Of a stretch of DNA of 64,000 nucleotides, positions 1 to 8,838 are shown piece after piece; the stretch's first letter is position 1; each line of letters opens with the position of its first letter. The notes under the pieces are model-generated. The model was not told where the DNA came from. It was given only the letters and a program-made list of their open reading frames with translations, and did not search any database. Both the position numbers and the translations under genes were made by a program. Location: assembly GCF_019974135.1 (NCBI RefSeq), contig NZ_AP025017.1:2790001-2854000 (forward strand). Direction: 5' to 3'. The stretch is from Actinomyces capricornis (GTDB taxonomy: Bacteria; Actinomycetota; Actinomycetes; Actinomycetales; Actinomycetaceae).

Positions 1-627
1 CGGCGCGTGGAGCTGCTGCGCGAGCTGCGCCTGGGGCGCTTCGACGTCCTGGTGGGCATCAACCTGCTGCGCGAGGGCCTGGACCTTCCAGAGGTCTCCC
101 TGGTCTCCATCCTGGACGCGGACAAGGAGGGCTTCCTGCGCTCGACCCGCTCCCTCATCCAGACCATCGGGCGCGCCGCCCGCAATGTGTCCGGCGAGGT
201 GCACATGTACGCCGACCAGGTCACCGCGGCCATGGCCGAGGCCATTGAGGAGACCGAGCGCCGGCGCACCAAGCAGCTGGCCTACAACACCGAGCACGGC
301 ATCGACCCCCAGCCGTTGCGCAAGAGGATCGCCGATGTCACCGACATGCTCGCGCGCGAGGACATCGACACCGCCGAGCTCCTGGCCGGTGGCTACCGCG
401 GGCACGAGGACGCCGCCGTGCGGGCGGGCCGCCGCCGGGCGGCGGAGTCCACGGTCCGCGAGAGGCTGGCCGGCGCCGCCCAGGGCGAGCTGGTCGAGCT
501 CATCAACGAGCTCACCCAGCAGATGCACGCCGCGGCCGAGGACCTCCACTTCGAGCTGGCGGCCCGCCTGCGCGATGAGATCCAGGATCTGAAGAAGGAG
601 CTGCGGGGCATGCGCGCCGCCCAGTGA
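1..627 (+). CDS. uvrB: Excinuclease ABC subunit B, C-terminal part (cut by window edge)
   Basis: This is the 3' end of uvrB, the helicase-like damage-verifying subunit of nucleotide excision repair, which loads on DNA with UvrA and recruits UvrC. The visible 208 residues begin inside the second helicase domain: the stretch [14 protein letters not shown] followed by [14 protein letters not shown] corresponds to helicase motifs V and VI. The last 40 residues form the UVR motif ([20 protein letters not shown]), the UvrC-interacting coiled segment. The start lies left of the window. uvrA is about 10 kb downstream on the same strand. Identity is secure; only the N-terminal portion is unseen. Confidence 0.97.
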   Translation, partial: RRVELLRELRLGRFDVLVGINLLREGLDLPEVSLVSILDADKEGFLRSTRSLIQTIGRAARNVSGEVHMYADQVTAAMAEAIEETERRRTKQLAYNTEHGIDPQPLRKRIADVTDMLAREDIDTAELLAGGYRGHEDAAVRAGRRRAAESTVRERLAGAAQGELVELINELTQQMHAAAEDLHFELAARLRDEIQDLKKELRGMRAAQ

Positions 628-991
628 GACGGTCGGGCCCGGTGGCGCTCGTGGCGGGAGGCGAACCCACAGCACTCCGATGCCGGATCGGCCGGTCCCG
701 GTGCGGCCGGGAAAAGCGGACCTAGGTCCCAGCCGGCTGATGCGGTGGCATCCAGGAGCGGCACCGGCGATGCAGGGGCCCGGTCCGTGATGCATGGGAC
801 CCGAGACAATGACCGGGAACTTCCCAAGGGGGTGCTGTCATTGCGATTCCCGCTCGGGATAATTACTGCATCTATTCATTACTGGGGTTAACTATTCATT
901 TTCGGGCGGATGCCCGGGATCTTTGCTTTTTCCTCCAGGTGCAGGGATACTGAATGCGATATCATCCTGCTAGCCACAAGGGAGCGGCCGT
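628..991. promoter_or_regulatory. uvrB-arcD intergenic region with AT-rich arc promoter
   Basis: No gene is seen here. From about 850 the composition turns clearly AT-rich for this genome. The nonamer CTATTCATT occurs at 872-880 and again at 892-900, exactly 20 bp apart, on one face of the helix. It contains ATTCA, the half-site of the arginine-repressor box, so an ArgR-type regulator is possible but unproven. TATCAT at 960-965 could be a -10 box. AAGGGAG at 979-985 is the arcD ribosome binding site. A 12-bp palindrome (GGACCTAGGTCC) lies at 718-729. Confidence 0.5.
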
Positions 992-2461
992 ATGAGTGAC
1001 CCCATTGATGCCGGAGCCGGCACTGCCACAGCGGCGGAGCGGTCCACGAGTCGAAAGGTGCCTCTGGCGGCGCTCGTCGCCCTGGTCATCGGCTCGATGA
1101 TCGGGGGAGGGATCTTCGGCCTTCCCCACCAGATGGCCAGCGCTGCGGCGCCCGGTCCCCTCATCGTCGGATGGATCGTCACCGGCCTGGGCATGCTCAT
1201 GCTCGCCTTCGTCTTCCAGCGCCTGGCCGTGACCAAGCCGGAGATCGATGCGGGCATCTACGGCTACGCCCGTGCGGGATTCGGTGACCTGGTCGGATTC
1301 TCCTCGGCCTGGGGGTACTGGATGTCCGCATGGATCGGGAACGTCGGATACCTGGTCCTCCTCATGGCCTCCCTGGGGGTCTTCCTGCCCGGATTCGGCA
1401 ATGGCAATACGGCCCAGGCGATTATCATCGCCTCCTTGGTGATGTGGCTCTTCCACGTCCTCATCCTCAGGGGGATCCGTGAGGCGGCCGTGGTCAACGC
1501 CCTGGTGACCATCGGCAAGGTCCTGCCCCTCATCGTCTTCATCGTCATCGGCATCTTCTCCTTCAAGCTGGAGCTGTTCACGGCCGACTTCTGGGGCACG
1601 GGCGACTCCTCCCTGGGCGGAGTCATCCACCAGGTCAAGTCCATGATGCTGGTGACCGTATGGGTATTCATCGGCGTGGAGGGGGCCTCGGTCTTCTCCG
1701 AGCGCGCCAGGTCCCGCACCGACGTCGGCCGGGCTACGATCATCGGATTCGTCTCGGTGCTCGCGCTCCTGCTGGCCGTCAACATCCTGTCCTACGGCAT
1801 CGTCGCGCGCCCCGAGCTGGCGCAGCTGAGCGATCCCTCGCTCGCCGGCGTCCTGGAGGCCGCCGTGGGCCCCTGGGGCGCGAAGTTCATCGCCCTGGGA
1901 CTGGTCATCTCCCTGGTGGGAGCGCTGCTGTCCTGGTTCCTCATGTGCGCCGAGATCATCCGCGTCCCCGCCACCGAGGGGCTCATGCCCCGCGTCTTCG
2001 GCAAGGAGAACGCCAAGGAGGTGCCCGCCGCGGCCCTGTGGCTGACGATGCTCCTGGTCCAGCTCTTCCTCATCTGGACCTACTTCAACGCCTCGACCTA
2101 CACCGCGCTCATCCTCCTGGCCTCCTCGCTCATCCTGCTGCCCTACCTGCTCTCGGCGCTCTACCAGGTCATCGCCTGCCTCCAGGCGCGCAGCAGCGGC
2201 CGGCCGGTCCCCTGGACCGACATGGCCATCGGCGTGCTGGGCACCGTCTACGGCCTGTGGCTGCTCTACGCCGCCGGCCTGGTCTACCTGCTCTACACCT
2301 CGATCTTCTACCTCCTCGGCCTGCCCTTCTTCCTCAGGGCGCGCAGCGAGCAGCAGGCGCGCCCCCTCCTCAAGCCCCTGGAATGGGGCCTGGTGGCGGT
2401 CCTGGTCGCCATGGCCGCCTACGCCGTCTACGGCCTGTCCCAGGGGACCCTGTCCCTGTAG
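992..2461 (+). CDS. arcD: Arginine/ornithine antiporter (APC superfamily)
   Basis: A 489-residue multi-pass membrane protein of the basic amino acid/polyamine antiporter branch of the APC superfamily. It is expected to exchange external arginine for internal ornithine, feeding the arginine deiminase pathway. The first membrane segment carries the family signature ([19 protein letters not shown], about residues 28-46), and about 12 hydrophobic segments follow. The ATG at 992 is preceded by AAGGGAG at 979-985. arcA follows after 34 bp and arcB after a further 49 bp, which fixes the substrate assignment better than sequence alone. A different basic amino acid antiporter activity cannot be excluded. 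Confidence 0.9.
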   Translation: MSDPIDAGAGTATAAERSTSRKVPLAALVALVIGSMIGGGIFGLPHQMASAAAPGPLIVGWIVTGLGMLMLAFVFQRLAVTKPEIDAGIYGYARAGFGDLVGFSSAWGYWMSAWIGNVGYLVLLMASLGVFLPGFGNGNTAQAIIIASLVMWLFHVLILRGIREAAVVNALVTIGKVLPLIVFIVIGIFSFKLELFTADFWGTGDSSLGGVIHQVKSMMLVTVWVFIGVEGASVFSERARSRTDVGRATIIGFVSVLALLLAVNILSYGIVARPELAQLSDPSLAGVLEAAVGPWGAKFIALGLVISLVGALLSWFLMCAEIIRVPATEGLMPRVFGKENAKEVPAAALWLTMLLVQLFLIWTYFNASTYTALILLASSLILLPYLLSALYQVIACLQARSSGRPVPWTDMAIGVLGTVYGLWLLYAAGLVYLLYTSIFYLLGLPFFLRARSEQQARPLLKPLEWGLVAVLVAMAAYAVYGLSQGTLSL

Positions 2462-2495
2462 GGATCTCGCATCACCATCGAACAGAGAGGTTCAC

Positions 2496-3752
2496 ATGTC
2501 CACCACGGAAGAGACCACCAGCAAGCACGGAGTCTGGTCGGAGGTCGGCACGCTGCGCCGTGTCATGGTCTGCCGCCCCGGCCGGGCCCACGAGTTCCTC
2601 ACCCCATCGAACTGCCACGACCTGCTCTTCGACGACGTCCTGGACGTGCCCAAGGCCCAGCGCGACCACGACACCTTCGTCAGCATCATGCGCGAGCGCG
2701 GCGTGGAGGTCCTGGAGCTGCGCGACCTGCTCTCCGAGGTCCTGAGCATCCCCGAGGGCCGGGCCTTCATCCTGGACCGCCGCGTCAACCACGCCACCAT
2801 GGGGGTGGGCGTGGCCGAGGACCTGCGCGCCTGGATGGATGAGATGCCCTCGGCCGAGCTGACTGAGCTGCTCATCGGCGGACTGGTCTCCGACGAGGTC
2901 CCCTCCGACGTGCTGGGCACCGGCATCGCGCCCTTCCACGTCAACAGCGACGACCCCGAGATGCTCATCGCCCCCCTGCCCAACACCCTGTTCACCCGCG
3001 ACAACTCCGCGTGGATCTACGACGGCGTGGAGCTGTCCCGCATGTACTGGGGCGCCCGGCGCCGGGAGGTCCTGCTGCTGACGGCCATCTACAGGTACCA
3101 CCCCATGTTCAGCTACAGCCACCACACCTGGCTGGACACGGTGGGCAAGGACATGGGGCACACCTTCATCGAGGGCGGCGACATCATGCCCGTGGGCAAG
3201 GGCGTGGTCCTGGTCGGCATGGGGGAGCGCTCCACCTTCCAGGCCGTCAGCCAGATCGCCAAGTCCCTGTTCGAGGCCGGCTCGGCCGAGCGGGTCATCG
3301 CCGCCCGGATGCCCAAGGAGCGGGCCGCCATGCACCTGGACACCGTCTTCACCTTCTGCTCCCAGGAGGTGGTCAACATCTACGAGCCGGTGGTCAAGGC
3401 GATGGACGCCTTCTCCCTGCGCCCCGATGAGGCCGAGCGCGGGGGCATCAGGGTCGACTACGACGGCGATGACTTCCTGGGCACCGTCTCCCAGGCACTG
3501 GGCGTCCAGCTCCACGCGGTGCGCTCCACCGCCGGCCGCTACGGCGCGGAGTGCGAGCAGTGGAACGATGGCAACAATGTCGTGGCGCTGTCCCCGGGAG
3601 TGGTCGTGGCCTACGATCGCAACTACTCGATCAACGCCAACCTGCGCGATGCGGGTATCGAGGTCCTGGAGATCCCCTCCTCCGAGCTGGGGCGCGGTCG
3701 CGGCGGCGGCCACTGCATGACCTGCCCCATCGACCGGGACCCCGCCTACTGA
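2496..3752 (+). CDS. arcA: Arginine deiminase
   Basis: A 418-residue cytosolic enzyme that hydrolyses L-arginine to citrulline and ammonia, the first step of the arginine deiminase pathway (acid tolerance and ATP supply in fermentative bacteria). Length matches the family. The N-terminal guanidine-binding region ([13 protein letters not shown]) and the FTRDNSAW segment are present. The catalytic cysteine lies in the C-terminal HCMTCP motif (Cys407), and the central [11 protein letters not shown] segment supplies further active-site residues. The ATG at 2496 follows an AGAGAGG ribosome binding site. It sits between arcD and the carbamoyltransferase gene, as an operon. Confidence 0.98.
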   Translation: MSTTEETTSKHGVWSEVGTLRRVMVCRPGRAHEFLTPSNCHDLLFDDVLDVPKAQRDHDTFVSIMRERGVEVLELRDLLSEVLSIPEGRAFILDRRVNHATMGVGVAEDLRAWMDEMPSAELTELLIGGLVSDEVPSDVLGTGIAPFHVNSDDPEMLIAPLPNTLFTRDNSAWIYDGVELSRMYWGARRREVLLLTAIYRYHPMFSYSHHTWLDTVGKDMGHTFIEGGDIMPVGKGVVLVGMGERSTFQAVSQIAKSLFEAGSAERVIAARMPKERAAMHLDTVFTFCSQEVVNIYEPVVKAMDAFSLRPDEAERGGIRVDYDGDDFLGTVSQALGVQLHAVRSTAGRYGAECEQWNDGNNVVALSPGVVVAYDRNYSINANLRDAGIEVLEIPSSELGRGRGGGHCMTCPIDRDPAY

Positions 3753-3801
3753 TCCGCCGATCAGTCGATTCACCGATCACGAGAACGAAGGAGTCATCGT
3801 C

Positions 3802-4812
3802 ATGAGCCACGAGCTGTCTGGTCGTAGTTTTTTGAAGGAGTTGGATTTCTCTGCGCAGGAGTGGGGTGGTCTGCTGGAGTTGGCGGCGGAGTTGAAGGCC
3901 GCGAAGAAGGAGGGGCGTGAGGTCAAGCGGTTGGAGGGTAAGAACATCGCGTTGATCTTTGAGAAGACCTCGACGCGCACGCGGTGCTCCTTCGAGGTGG
4001 CGGCCTATGATCAGGGTGCGCAGGTGACGTATCTGGATCCTTCGGGCTCGCAGATGGGTCATAAGGAGTCGGTGGCTGATACTGCTCGGGTGCTGGGCCG
4101 GTTCTATGACGGGATCGAGTTCCGTGGTAAGGAGCAGGCTCATGTCGAGCAGCTGGCCGAGCTGTCGGGGGTGCCGGTGTGGAACGGTCTGACCGATGAG
4201 TGGCATCCCACCCAGATGCTGGCCGATCAGCTCACGATGCTCGAGCATGCGGGGGGCAAGGCGATCGGGGAGATCTCCTTTGCCTATCTGGGGGATGCGC
4301 GCAATAACGTGGCCAACTCCCTGCTGATCGCCGGGGCGCTGATGGGCATGGATGTGCGCATGGTGGCCCCCGCCGAGTTGCAGACCAGTGCTGAGGTGGT
4401 GGCCCAGGCCCAGCGCCTGGCCCAGGACAGCGGGGCACGGATCCTCATTACGGATGATGTGGCCGCCGGTGTGGCGGGGGTGGACTTCTTGTACACCGAT
4501 GTGTGGGTCTCCATGGGTGAGCCCAAGGAGGTCTGGGATGAGCGCATCGCGCTGCTGCGGCCCTACCAGGTCAACGCTGAGATGCTCAAGGCCACGGGCA
4601 ACCCGGGTGTGAAGTTCCTGCACTGCCTGCCGGCCTTCCACGACCGGGCCACCACGGTGGGCCAGGACATCTACGACAAGACCGGCATGGAGGGGCTGGA
4701 GGTCACCGACGAGGTCTTCGAGTCCGAGCACAACGTGGCCTTCGACCAGGCCGAGAACCGCATGCACACCATCAAGGCCGTCATGGTCGCCACCCTCGGA
4801 AACTGGGACTGA
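3802..4812 (+). CDS. arcB: Ornithine carbamoyltransferase (catabolic context)
   Basis: A 336-residue cytosolic transferase interconverting citrulline plus phosphate with ornithine plus carbamoyl phosphate. The carbamoyl-phosphate site STRTR is at residues 57-61, the [14 protein letters not shown] loop follows, and the HCLPAFHD motif lies near residue 273. Position after arcD-arcA argues for the catabolic role, although catabolic and anabolic enzymes look alike. No carbamate kinase gene follows, so carbamoyl phosphate must be used by an enzyme encoded elsewhere. The first half (about 3815-4330) uses TTG, GGT, CGT, TTT, GAT and CAT freely while the second half returns to the G/C-ending codons of the neighbours. 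This suggests a mosaic produced by recombination. Confidence 0.96.
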   Translation: MSHELSGRSFLKELDFSAQEWGGLLELAAELKAAKKEGREVKRLEGKNIALIFEKTSTRTRCSFEVAAYDQGAQVTYLDPSGSQMGHKESVADTARVLGRFYDGIEFRGKEQAHVEQLAELSGVPVWNGLTDEWHPTQMLADQLTMLEHAGGKAIGEISFAYLGDARNNVANSLLIAGALMGMDVRMVAPAELQTSAEVVAQAQRLAQDSGARILITDDVAAGVAGVDFLYTDVWVSMGEPKEVWDERIALLRPYQVNAEMLKATGNPGVKFLHCLPAFHDRATTVGQDIYDKTGMEGLEVTDEVFESEHNVAFDQAENRMHTIKAVMVATLGNWD

Positions 4813-4830
4813 GAAACCGGCCCGGAGTCA

Positions 4831-4873
4831 CGGCGGGCCCGCCCCCTGCGCAGCGCGGGGGCCGGGCCCGCCG
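4831..4873. terminator. Strong hairpin after arcB
   Basis: An 11-bp perfect inverted repeat (CGGCGGGCCCG at 4831-4841 and its complement at 4863-4873) encloses a second GC-rich stem. It lies 18 bp past the arcB stop and upstream of the terC promoter. There is no T-tract, so intrinsic termination is plausible but not certain. Confidence 0.6.
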
Positions 4874-4942
4874 CGCCGTGCGGGGTCGCGCACTCCACAT
4901 CCCGGGAGGCGGTACCTCCGAGACCAGCCCATGGTCGGGACG

Positions 4943-4948
4943 TTAGAC
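4943..4948 (+). promoter_or_regulatory. -10 box of the terC leader
   Basis: TAGACT lies 18 bp before the first aptamer base. Transcription would start near 4955, so the whole riboswitch is included in the leader. The same hexamer precedes uvrA, thrS and yajC in this window. Confidence 0.6.
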
Positions 4949-4966
4949 TCACAAGCACTGACCATG

Positions 4967-5116
4967 CGGAGGGGAGTACTCCCACAACGGTGGCGTCGTC
5001 ATCACGGCGGACGGGGCAGCGGCCCTGACCCCCGGCGCCACAGGCCCGCGGCCGGGGTGCCATGCCCCGATCGGCGCGGCGGGAGGAGACCTCCGGTACC
5101 CGACCTGTACCGGAGG
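4967..5116 (+). promoter_or_regulatory. yybP-ykoY manganese riboswitch with translational expression platform
   Basis: Family hallmarks are visible. P1 pairs CGGAGG (4967-4972) with CCTCCG (5090-5095). The L1 signature GGGGAGTA is at 4971-4978. The second metal-site strand TCGTCA (4995-5000) is flanked by GTGGCG, which pairs with CGCCAC (5036-5041) after a CCCGG. The 3' junction GAGA precedes CCTCCG, as in other members. The platform is explicit: CTCCGGTAC (5091-5099) can pair perfectly with GTACCGGAG (5107-5115), burying the terC ribosome binding site GGAGG (5112-5116). The 5' arm of that hairpin is also the 3' strand of P1, so metal binding should free the site and turn translation on. This class senses Mn2+. 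Confidence 0.93.
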
Positions 5117-5124
5117 TACACCTA

Positions 5125-6129
5125 GTGGATGTCCACGCTCTTGGATGGATCGCCCTGGCGGCGATCATCCTGACCATGATCACGATCGACATCGTCGGTC
5201 ATGTGCGCACCCCCCACGAGCCCACCATGAAGGAGGCCGCCTGGTGGTCGGTGGCCTACATCGCCATGGCCGTGGTCTTCGGCGGCATCGTCTGGGCGGT
5301 CTGGGGGCCGGTCTACGGGCAGGAGTACTTCGCGGGCTACATCACCGAGAAGGCCCTGAGCGTGGACAACCTCTTCGTCTTCGTCATCATGATCTCGGCC
5401 TTCCGCGTGCCCCGGAAGTACCAGCAGGAGGTGCTGCTGGCGGGCATCATCATCGCCCTGGTGCTGCGCCTGGTCTTCATCCTGGCCGGCGCCGCCCTCA
5501 TCGAGAACTTCTCCTGGGTGTTCTACATCTTCGGCGCGTGGCTGCTGTGGACGGCCATCTCCCAGGCCCGCGAGGGCGTGGAGGAGCCCAGTGACCACGA
5601 CCAGGAGTACGAGCCCAGCCCCTTCGTGCGCTTCATCTCCCGGGTCGTGCCCATCACCGACGGCTTCGTGGGCGGCAAGCTGGTCCACCGTCATGCCGGG
5701 CGCACCATGATCACCCCCATGATGCTGTGCATCATCGCCATCGGCACTGCCGACGTCATGTTCGCCGTGGACTCCATCCCGGCGATCTACTCCCTGACCC
5801 GCGAGCCCTACCTCGTTTTCGCCGCCAACGCCTTCTCCCTGCTGGGCCTGCGCCAGCTCTACTTCCTCATCGACGGGCTGCTCGACCGCCTCGTCTACCT
5901 CCACTACGGGCTGGCGGCCATCCTGGGCTTCATCGGCTTCAAGCTCATCAACCACGCCCTGCACGAGAACGAGCTGCGCTTCATCAACGGCGGCGAGCAC
6001 TGGGAGGTCATCCCCGAGCCCTCCATCGGCGCCTCGCTCGGGTTCATCGTCGTGGTCATCCTCATCACCGTCCTCGCCTCGGTCATCAAGTCCCGCTCCG
6101 ACGCCCGGGCGAAGGAGGTCTCCGCCTGA
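5125..6129 (+). CDS. terC: TerC/Alx-family integral membrane protein (probable Mn2+ exporter)
   Basis: A 334-residue membrane protein with about nine hydrophobic segments. TerC/Alx proteins are linked to manganese export and metal homeostasis. Family landmarks include EKALSVDNLFVFVIMIS (about residues 74-90) with its membrane acidic residue and GTADVMFAVDSIPAIYS (about residues 208-224). I chose the GTG at 5125 because GGAGG at 5112-5116 stands 8 nt upstream and the riboswitch hairpin masks precisely this site. An in-frame ATG at 5062 falls inside the aptamer and is unlikely. The adjacent P-type ATPase gene supports a shared metal-efflux role. Confidence 0.93.
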   Translation: MDVHALGWIALAAIILTMITIDIVGHVRTPHEPTMKEAAWWSVAYIAMAVVFGGIVWAVWGPVYGQEYFAGYITEKALSVDNLFVFVIMISAFRVPRKYQQEVLLAGIIIALVLRLVFILAGAALIENFSWVFYIFGAWLLWTAISQAREGVEEPSDHDQEYEPSPFVRFISRVVPITDGFVGGKLVHRHAGRTMITPMMLCIIAIGTADVMFAVDSIPAIYSLTREPYLVFAANAFSLLGLRQLYFLIDGLLDRLVYLHYGLAAILGFIGFKLINHALHENELRFINGGEHWEVIPEPSIGASLGFIVVVILITVLASVIKSRSDARAKEVSA

Positions 6130-6167
6130 TCGGCCGCGGGGTGCAGAAGGCGCCCGGAGCCGCCCAG

Positions 6168-6173
6168 TAGGCT
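6168..6173 (+). promoter_or_regulatory. -10 box for a leaderless P-type ATPase transcript
   Basis: TAGGCT ends 7 nt before the GTG start at 6181, the spacing expected if transcription begins at the start codon. No ribosome binding site is seen. The ATPase may therefore be transcribed independently of the riboswitch, as well as by read-through from terC. Confidence 0.55.
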
Positions 6174-6180
6174 CTCGACC

Positions 6181-8679
6181 GTGACCACGCCAGATGCCAC
6201 CGCCCGGCCCCAGGCTCCCACCGGGCTGACCCGCGCCCAGGTGGAGGAGCGCGTGCGGTGGGGCCAGACCAATGCCTACCAGGAGAAGACCTCCCGCAGC
6301 GCCGCGCAGATCCTGCGGGCCAATGTCCTGACCATCTTCAACGGCATCCTGGGCTGCGCCCTCGTGCTCGTCCTGCTCGTCGGGCACTGGCCGGACGCCC
6401 TGTTCGGCTTCGTGCTGCTGCTCAACACCGCCACGGGCACCCTTGCCGAGATCCGCGCCAAGAGGGCCCTGGACCGCCTGGCCGTCCTGGAGGCGCCCCA
6501 CGCCGTCGTCCTGCGCGAGGGCCGGGAGCAGGAGGTGGGCCTGGCCCGGGTGGTCCTCGACGACGTCGTGCGCCTGAGCGCGGGCCACCAGGTCCCCGCC
6601 GACGGCGAGCTGCTGTCCACCGACGGCCTGGAGATCGACGAGTCCATCCTCACCGGGGAGTCCCGGCCGGTGCGGCCCGCCCCCGGGGACCGGGTGCTGT
6701 CGGGCACCACCGTGACCGCCGGCACCGGCCTGTTCCGCACCACCGCCGTCGGCGCCCAGGCCTACGCCCACCGCCTGGCCCGCGAGGCCCGCAAGTACTC
6801 CCTGGTGGTCAGCGAGCTCCAGGCCGGCACCAACCGGGTCCTGCACTGGATCGCCTGGGTCATCGTCCCGGTGGCCCTGCTGCTGGTGTGGTCCCAGATG
6901 CGCCAGGCCGGCGGCGTGGCCCATGCGGCCGAGACCGGCGCCTGGCGCGTGGCCCTGGTGGCCGGGATCGCCGGCGTCGTGGGCATGGTGCCCCAGGGCC
7001 TGGTGCTGCTGACCTCGGTCAACTTCGCCACGGCGGCCCTGGGCCTGGCGCGCAGCCACGTCCTGGTCCAGGAGCTGCCCGCCGTCGAGGTCCTGGCCCG
7101 CGTGGACACCCTGTGCCTGGACAAGACCGGGACCCTGACCACCGGCCGCATCCGCCTGGGCGACGTCCTGGCGCCCCACGGGCCCAGTGCCGACGCCTCC
7201 AGTGCCGACCCGTCCAGCGACGGACCACTGGATGACGAGGCCATCGACGCCCTGGCGGTGCTCAGCGGGGGCCCTGACCCCAACCCCACCGCCCAGGCCA
7301 TCGCCGAGGGCCTGGCCGGGCTTCCGCGGCCGCCGCGCGCCGAGGGCGGAGCTGCTGCCGCCGTGCCCTTCTCCTCGCGCCGCAAGTGGTCGGCCGTGCG
7401 CTACCGGGAGCGCACCTGGGTGCTGGGCGCCCCCGAGATCGTCCTGGGCGCCCAGGGCTCCGGCGGCGGGGATGCCGTGCTGGAGCGGGTCGAGGCGCTG
7501 GCCTCCCAGGGCGCGAGGGTCCTGGCCCTGGCCGTGTCCGACCACCCCTGGCAGGAGGGGGGCGAGCAGGACGAGCCCGCTCTGCCTCCCCGGCTCCAGG
7601 CCGCCGCGCTGGTCACCCTCGTGGAGGAGGTGCGGACCGATGCTCCGCGCACCCTGGCCTACTTCCGTGACCAGGGCGTCCAGGCCAAGGTCATCTCGGG
7701 GGACAACCCGACCACCGTGGCCGCCGTGGCCCGACGGGCCGGCGTGCGCGCCCCCGACGGGGGGCCGCTGGTGGCACTCGACGGGCGCGAGCTGCCCGCG
7801 CAGGCGGACACTCCCGAGCAGCTCCAGCGCCTCGCCCAGGCCCTGGAGGGCGCCAGTGTCCTGGGGCGGGTCACCCCCGAGCAGAAGCGGGCCCTCGTGC
7901 GGGCCCTGCGCGCCAGTGGGCACGTGGTGGCCATGACCGGCGACGGCGTCAACGACGCCCTGGCCCTCAAGGACGCCGACCTGGGCATCGCCATGGGCAA
8001 CGGCGCCCCCGCCACGAAGGCCGTGGCACGACTGGTCCTGCTCACCGGGGAGTTCGCCTCCCTGCCGGGCGTCGTCGCCCAGGGCAGGAGGGTGATGGCC
8101 AACACCGAGCGCATCGCCTCCCTGTTCCTGGCCAAGACCGTCTACGCCTCGCTCATCGCCGTCGTCGTGGCCGCCACCGCCATCTCCTACCCCTTCCTGC
8201 CGCGCCAGCTGACCATCGTCTCCTCCCTGACCATCGGCATCCCCGCCTTCATTCTGGCCCTGGCCCCCTCCAGTCGGCGCTACCGGCCCGGCTTCCTGCC
8301 CCGGGTGCTCAGCCTGGCGGTCCCGGCAGGCGCCGTGGCGGCCGTGGCGACCCTGGTGGCGCAGAACTGGCTGGCCGCCACCGGCGCACCGCCGCAGCAG
8401 GCCACCACCGCGGCCACCCTGGTGCTGGTGGCCTCGGGCCTGTGGCTGCTGACCCTCACGGCCCGGCCCCTGCTGGGCTGGAGGCTCGGCCTGGTCCTGA
8501 CCATGGCGGGAGCCGCCGTCCTGGGGGTCCTCATCCCGGCCGTGCGCGGCTTCTTCCGCCTGGCCTGGCCCACGCCCGGGACCTGGTGGGTGATCCTCAT
8601 CGTCGCGGCAGCCGCCGTCGGCGGCATCGAGATCGTCCACCTGGTGCGCCGGCGCATGACGGCCCGCGACGGGGCCTGA
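6181..8679 (+). CDS. CtpE-like P-type cation-transporting ATPase
   Basis: An 832-residue P-type ATPase exporting a cation at the expense of ATP. Motifs appear in order: the actuator-domain TGES loop (ILTGESRPV, about residues 157-165), the phosphorylated aspartate in DKTGTLT (Asp314), the SGDNP motif near residue 504, and the hinge TGDGVND near residue 586. The N-terminus (GLTRAQVEERV...) and overall length resemble mycobacterial CtpE, a calcium-linked pump. The membrane-4 motif reads PQGL (Pro271-Gln272) where CtpE has PEGL, so an ion-coordinating glutamate is missing and specificity may differ. The gene starts 51 bp after terC. With the manganese riboswitch upstream I infer Mn2+ or Ca2+ export, but the ion is not shown by sequence. 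Confidence 0.88.
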   Translation: MTTPDATARPQAPTGLTRAQVEERVRWGQTNAYQEKTSRSAAQILRANVLTIFNGILGCALVLVLLVGHWPDALFGFVLLLNTATGTLAEIRAKRALDRLAVLEAPHAVVLREGREQEVGLARVVLDDVVRLSAGHQVPADGELLSTDGLEIDESILTGESRPVRPAPGDRVLSGTTVTAGTGLFRTTAVGAQAYAHRLAREARKYSLVVSELQAGTNRVLHWIAWVIVPVALLLVWSQMRQAGGVAHAAETGAWRVALVAGIAGVVGMVPQGLVLLTSVNFATAALGLARSHVLVQELPAVEVLARVDTLCLDKTGTLTTGRIRLGDVLAPHGPSADASSADPSSDGPLDDEAIDALAVLSGGPDPNPTAQAIAEGLAGLPRPPRAEGGAAAAVPFSSRRKWSAVRYRERTWVLGAPEIVLGAQGSGGGDAVLERVEALASQGARVLALAVSDHPWQEGGEQDEPALPPRLQAAALVTLVEEVRTDAPRTLAYFRDQGVQAKVISGDNPTTVAAVARRAGVRAPDGGPLVALDGRELPAQADTPEQLQRLAQALEGASVLGRVTPEQKRALVRALRASGHVVAMTGDGVNDALALKDADLGIAMGNGAPATKAVARLVLLTGEFASLPGVVAQGRRVMANTERIASLFLAKTVYASLIAVVVAATAISYPFLPRQLTIVSSLTIGIPAFILALAPSSRRYRPGFLPRVLSLAVPAGAVAAVATLVAQNWLAATGAPPQQATTAATLVLVASGLWLLTLTARPLLGWRLGLVLTMAGAAVLGVLIPAVRGFFRLAWPTPGTWWVILIVAAAAVGGIEIVHLVRRRMTARDGA

Positions 8680-8733
8680 GAGGGGCAGGGGGAGCGTGTT
8701 CGTGGCGCGTTTCTGCCCGTGACGAGGAGTGCC

Positions 8734-8739
8734 CCTAGG
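8734..8739. repeat. Left target-site duplication (CCTAGG) of the IS481-family element
   Basis: CCTAGG here and at 9835-9840 directly flank the inverted repeats. This matches the NCTAGN target with 6-bp duplication known for IS481. Confidence 0.8.
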
Positions 8740-8764
8740 TGTACTTCCCTGGGAGGTTGTGAAC
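8740..8764. repeat. Left terminal inverted repeat of the IS
   Basis: 25 bp starting TGTACTTCCC and ending GGTTGTGAAC. It pairs with 9810-9834 with four mismatches. Confidence 0.88.
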
Positions 8765-8838
8765 GTCGGGGGTGAGGCGGAGGCCTCCGGCAGGATGTGG
8801 GCTACTCACTGCTCGCACGTTCCTTCCAGGAGGCCTCC

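Noticed and set aside
5122..8640. Open frame of more than 1,100 codons on the minus strand across terC and the P-type ATPase.
   Set aside because: Composition is Gly/Asp/His/Gln-rich with no domain, and it is antisense to two clear genes. Such frames arise from G/C-biased third positions here.
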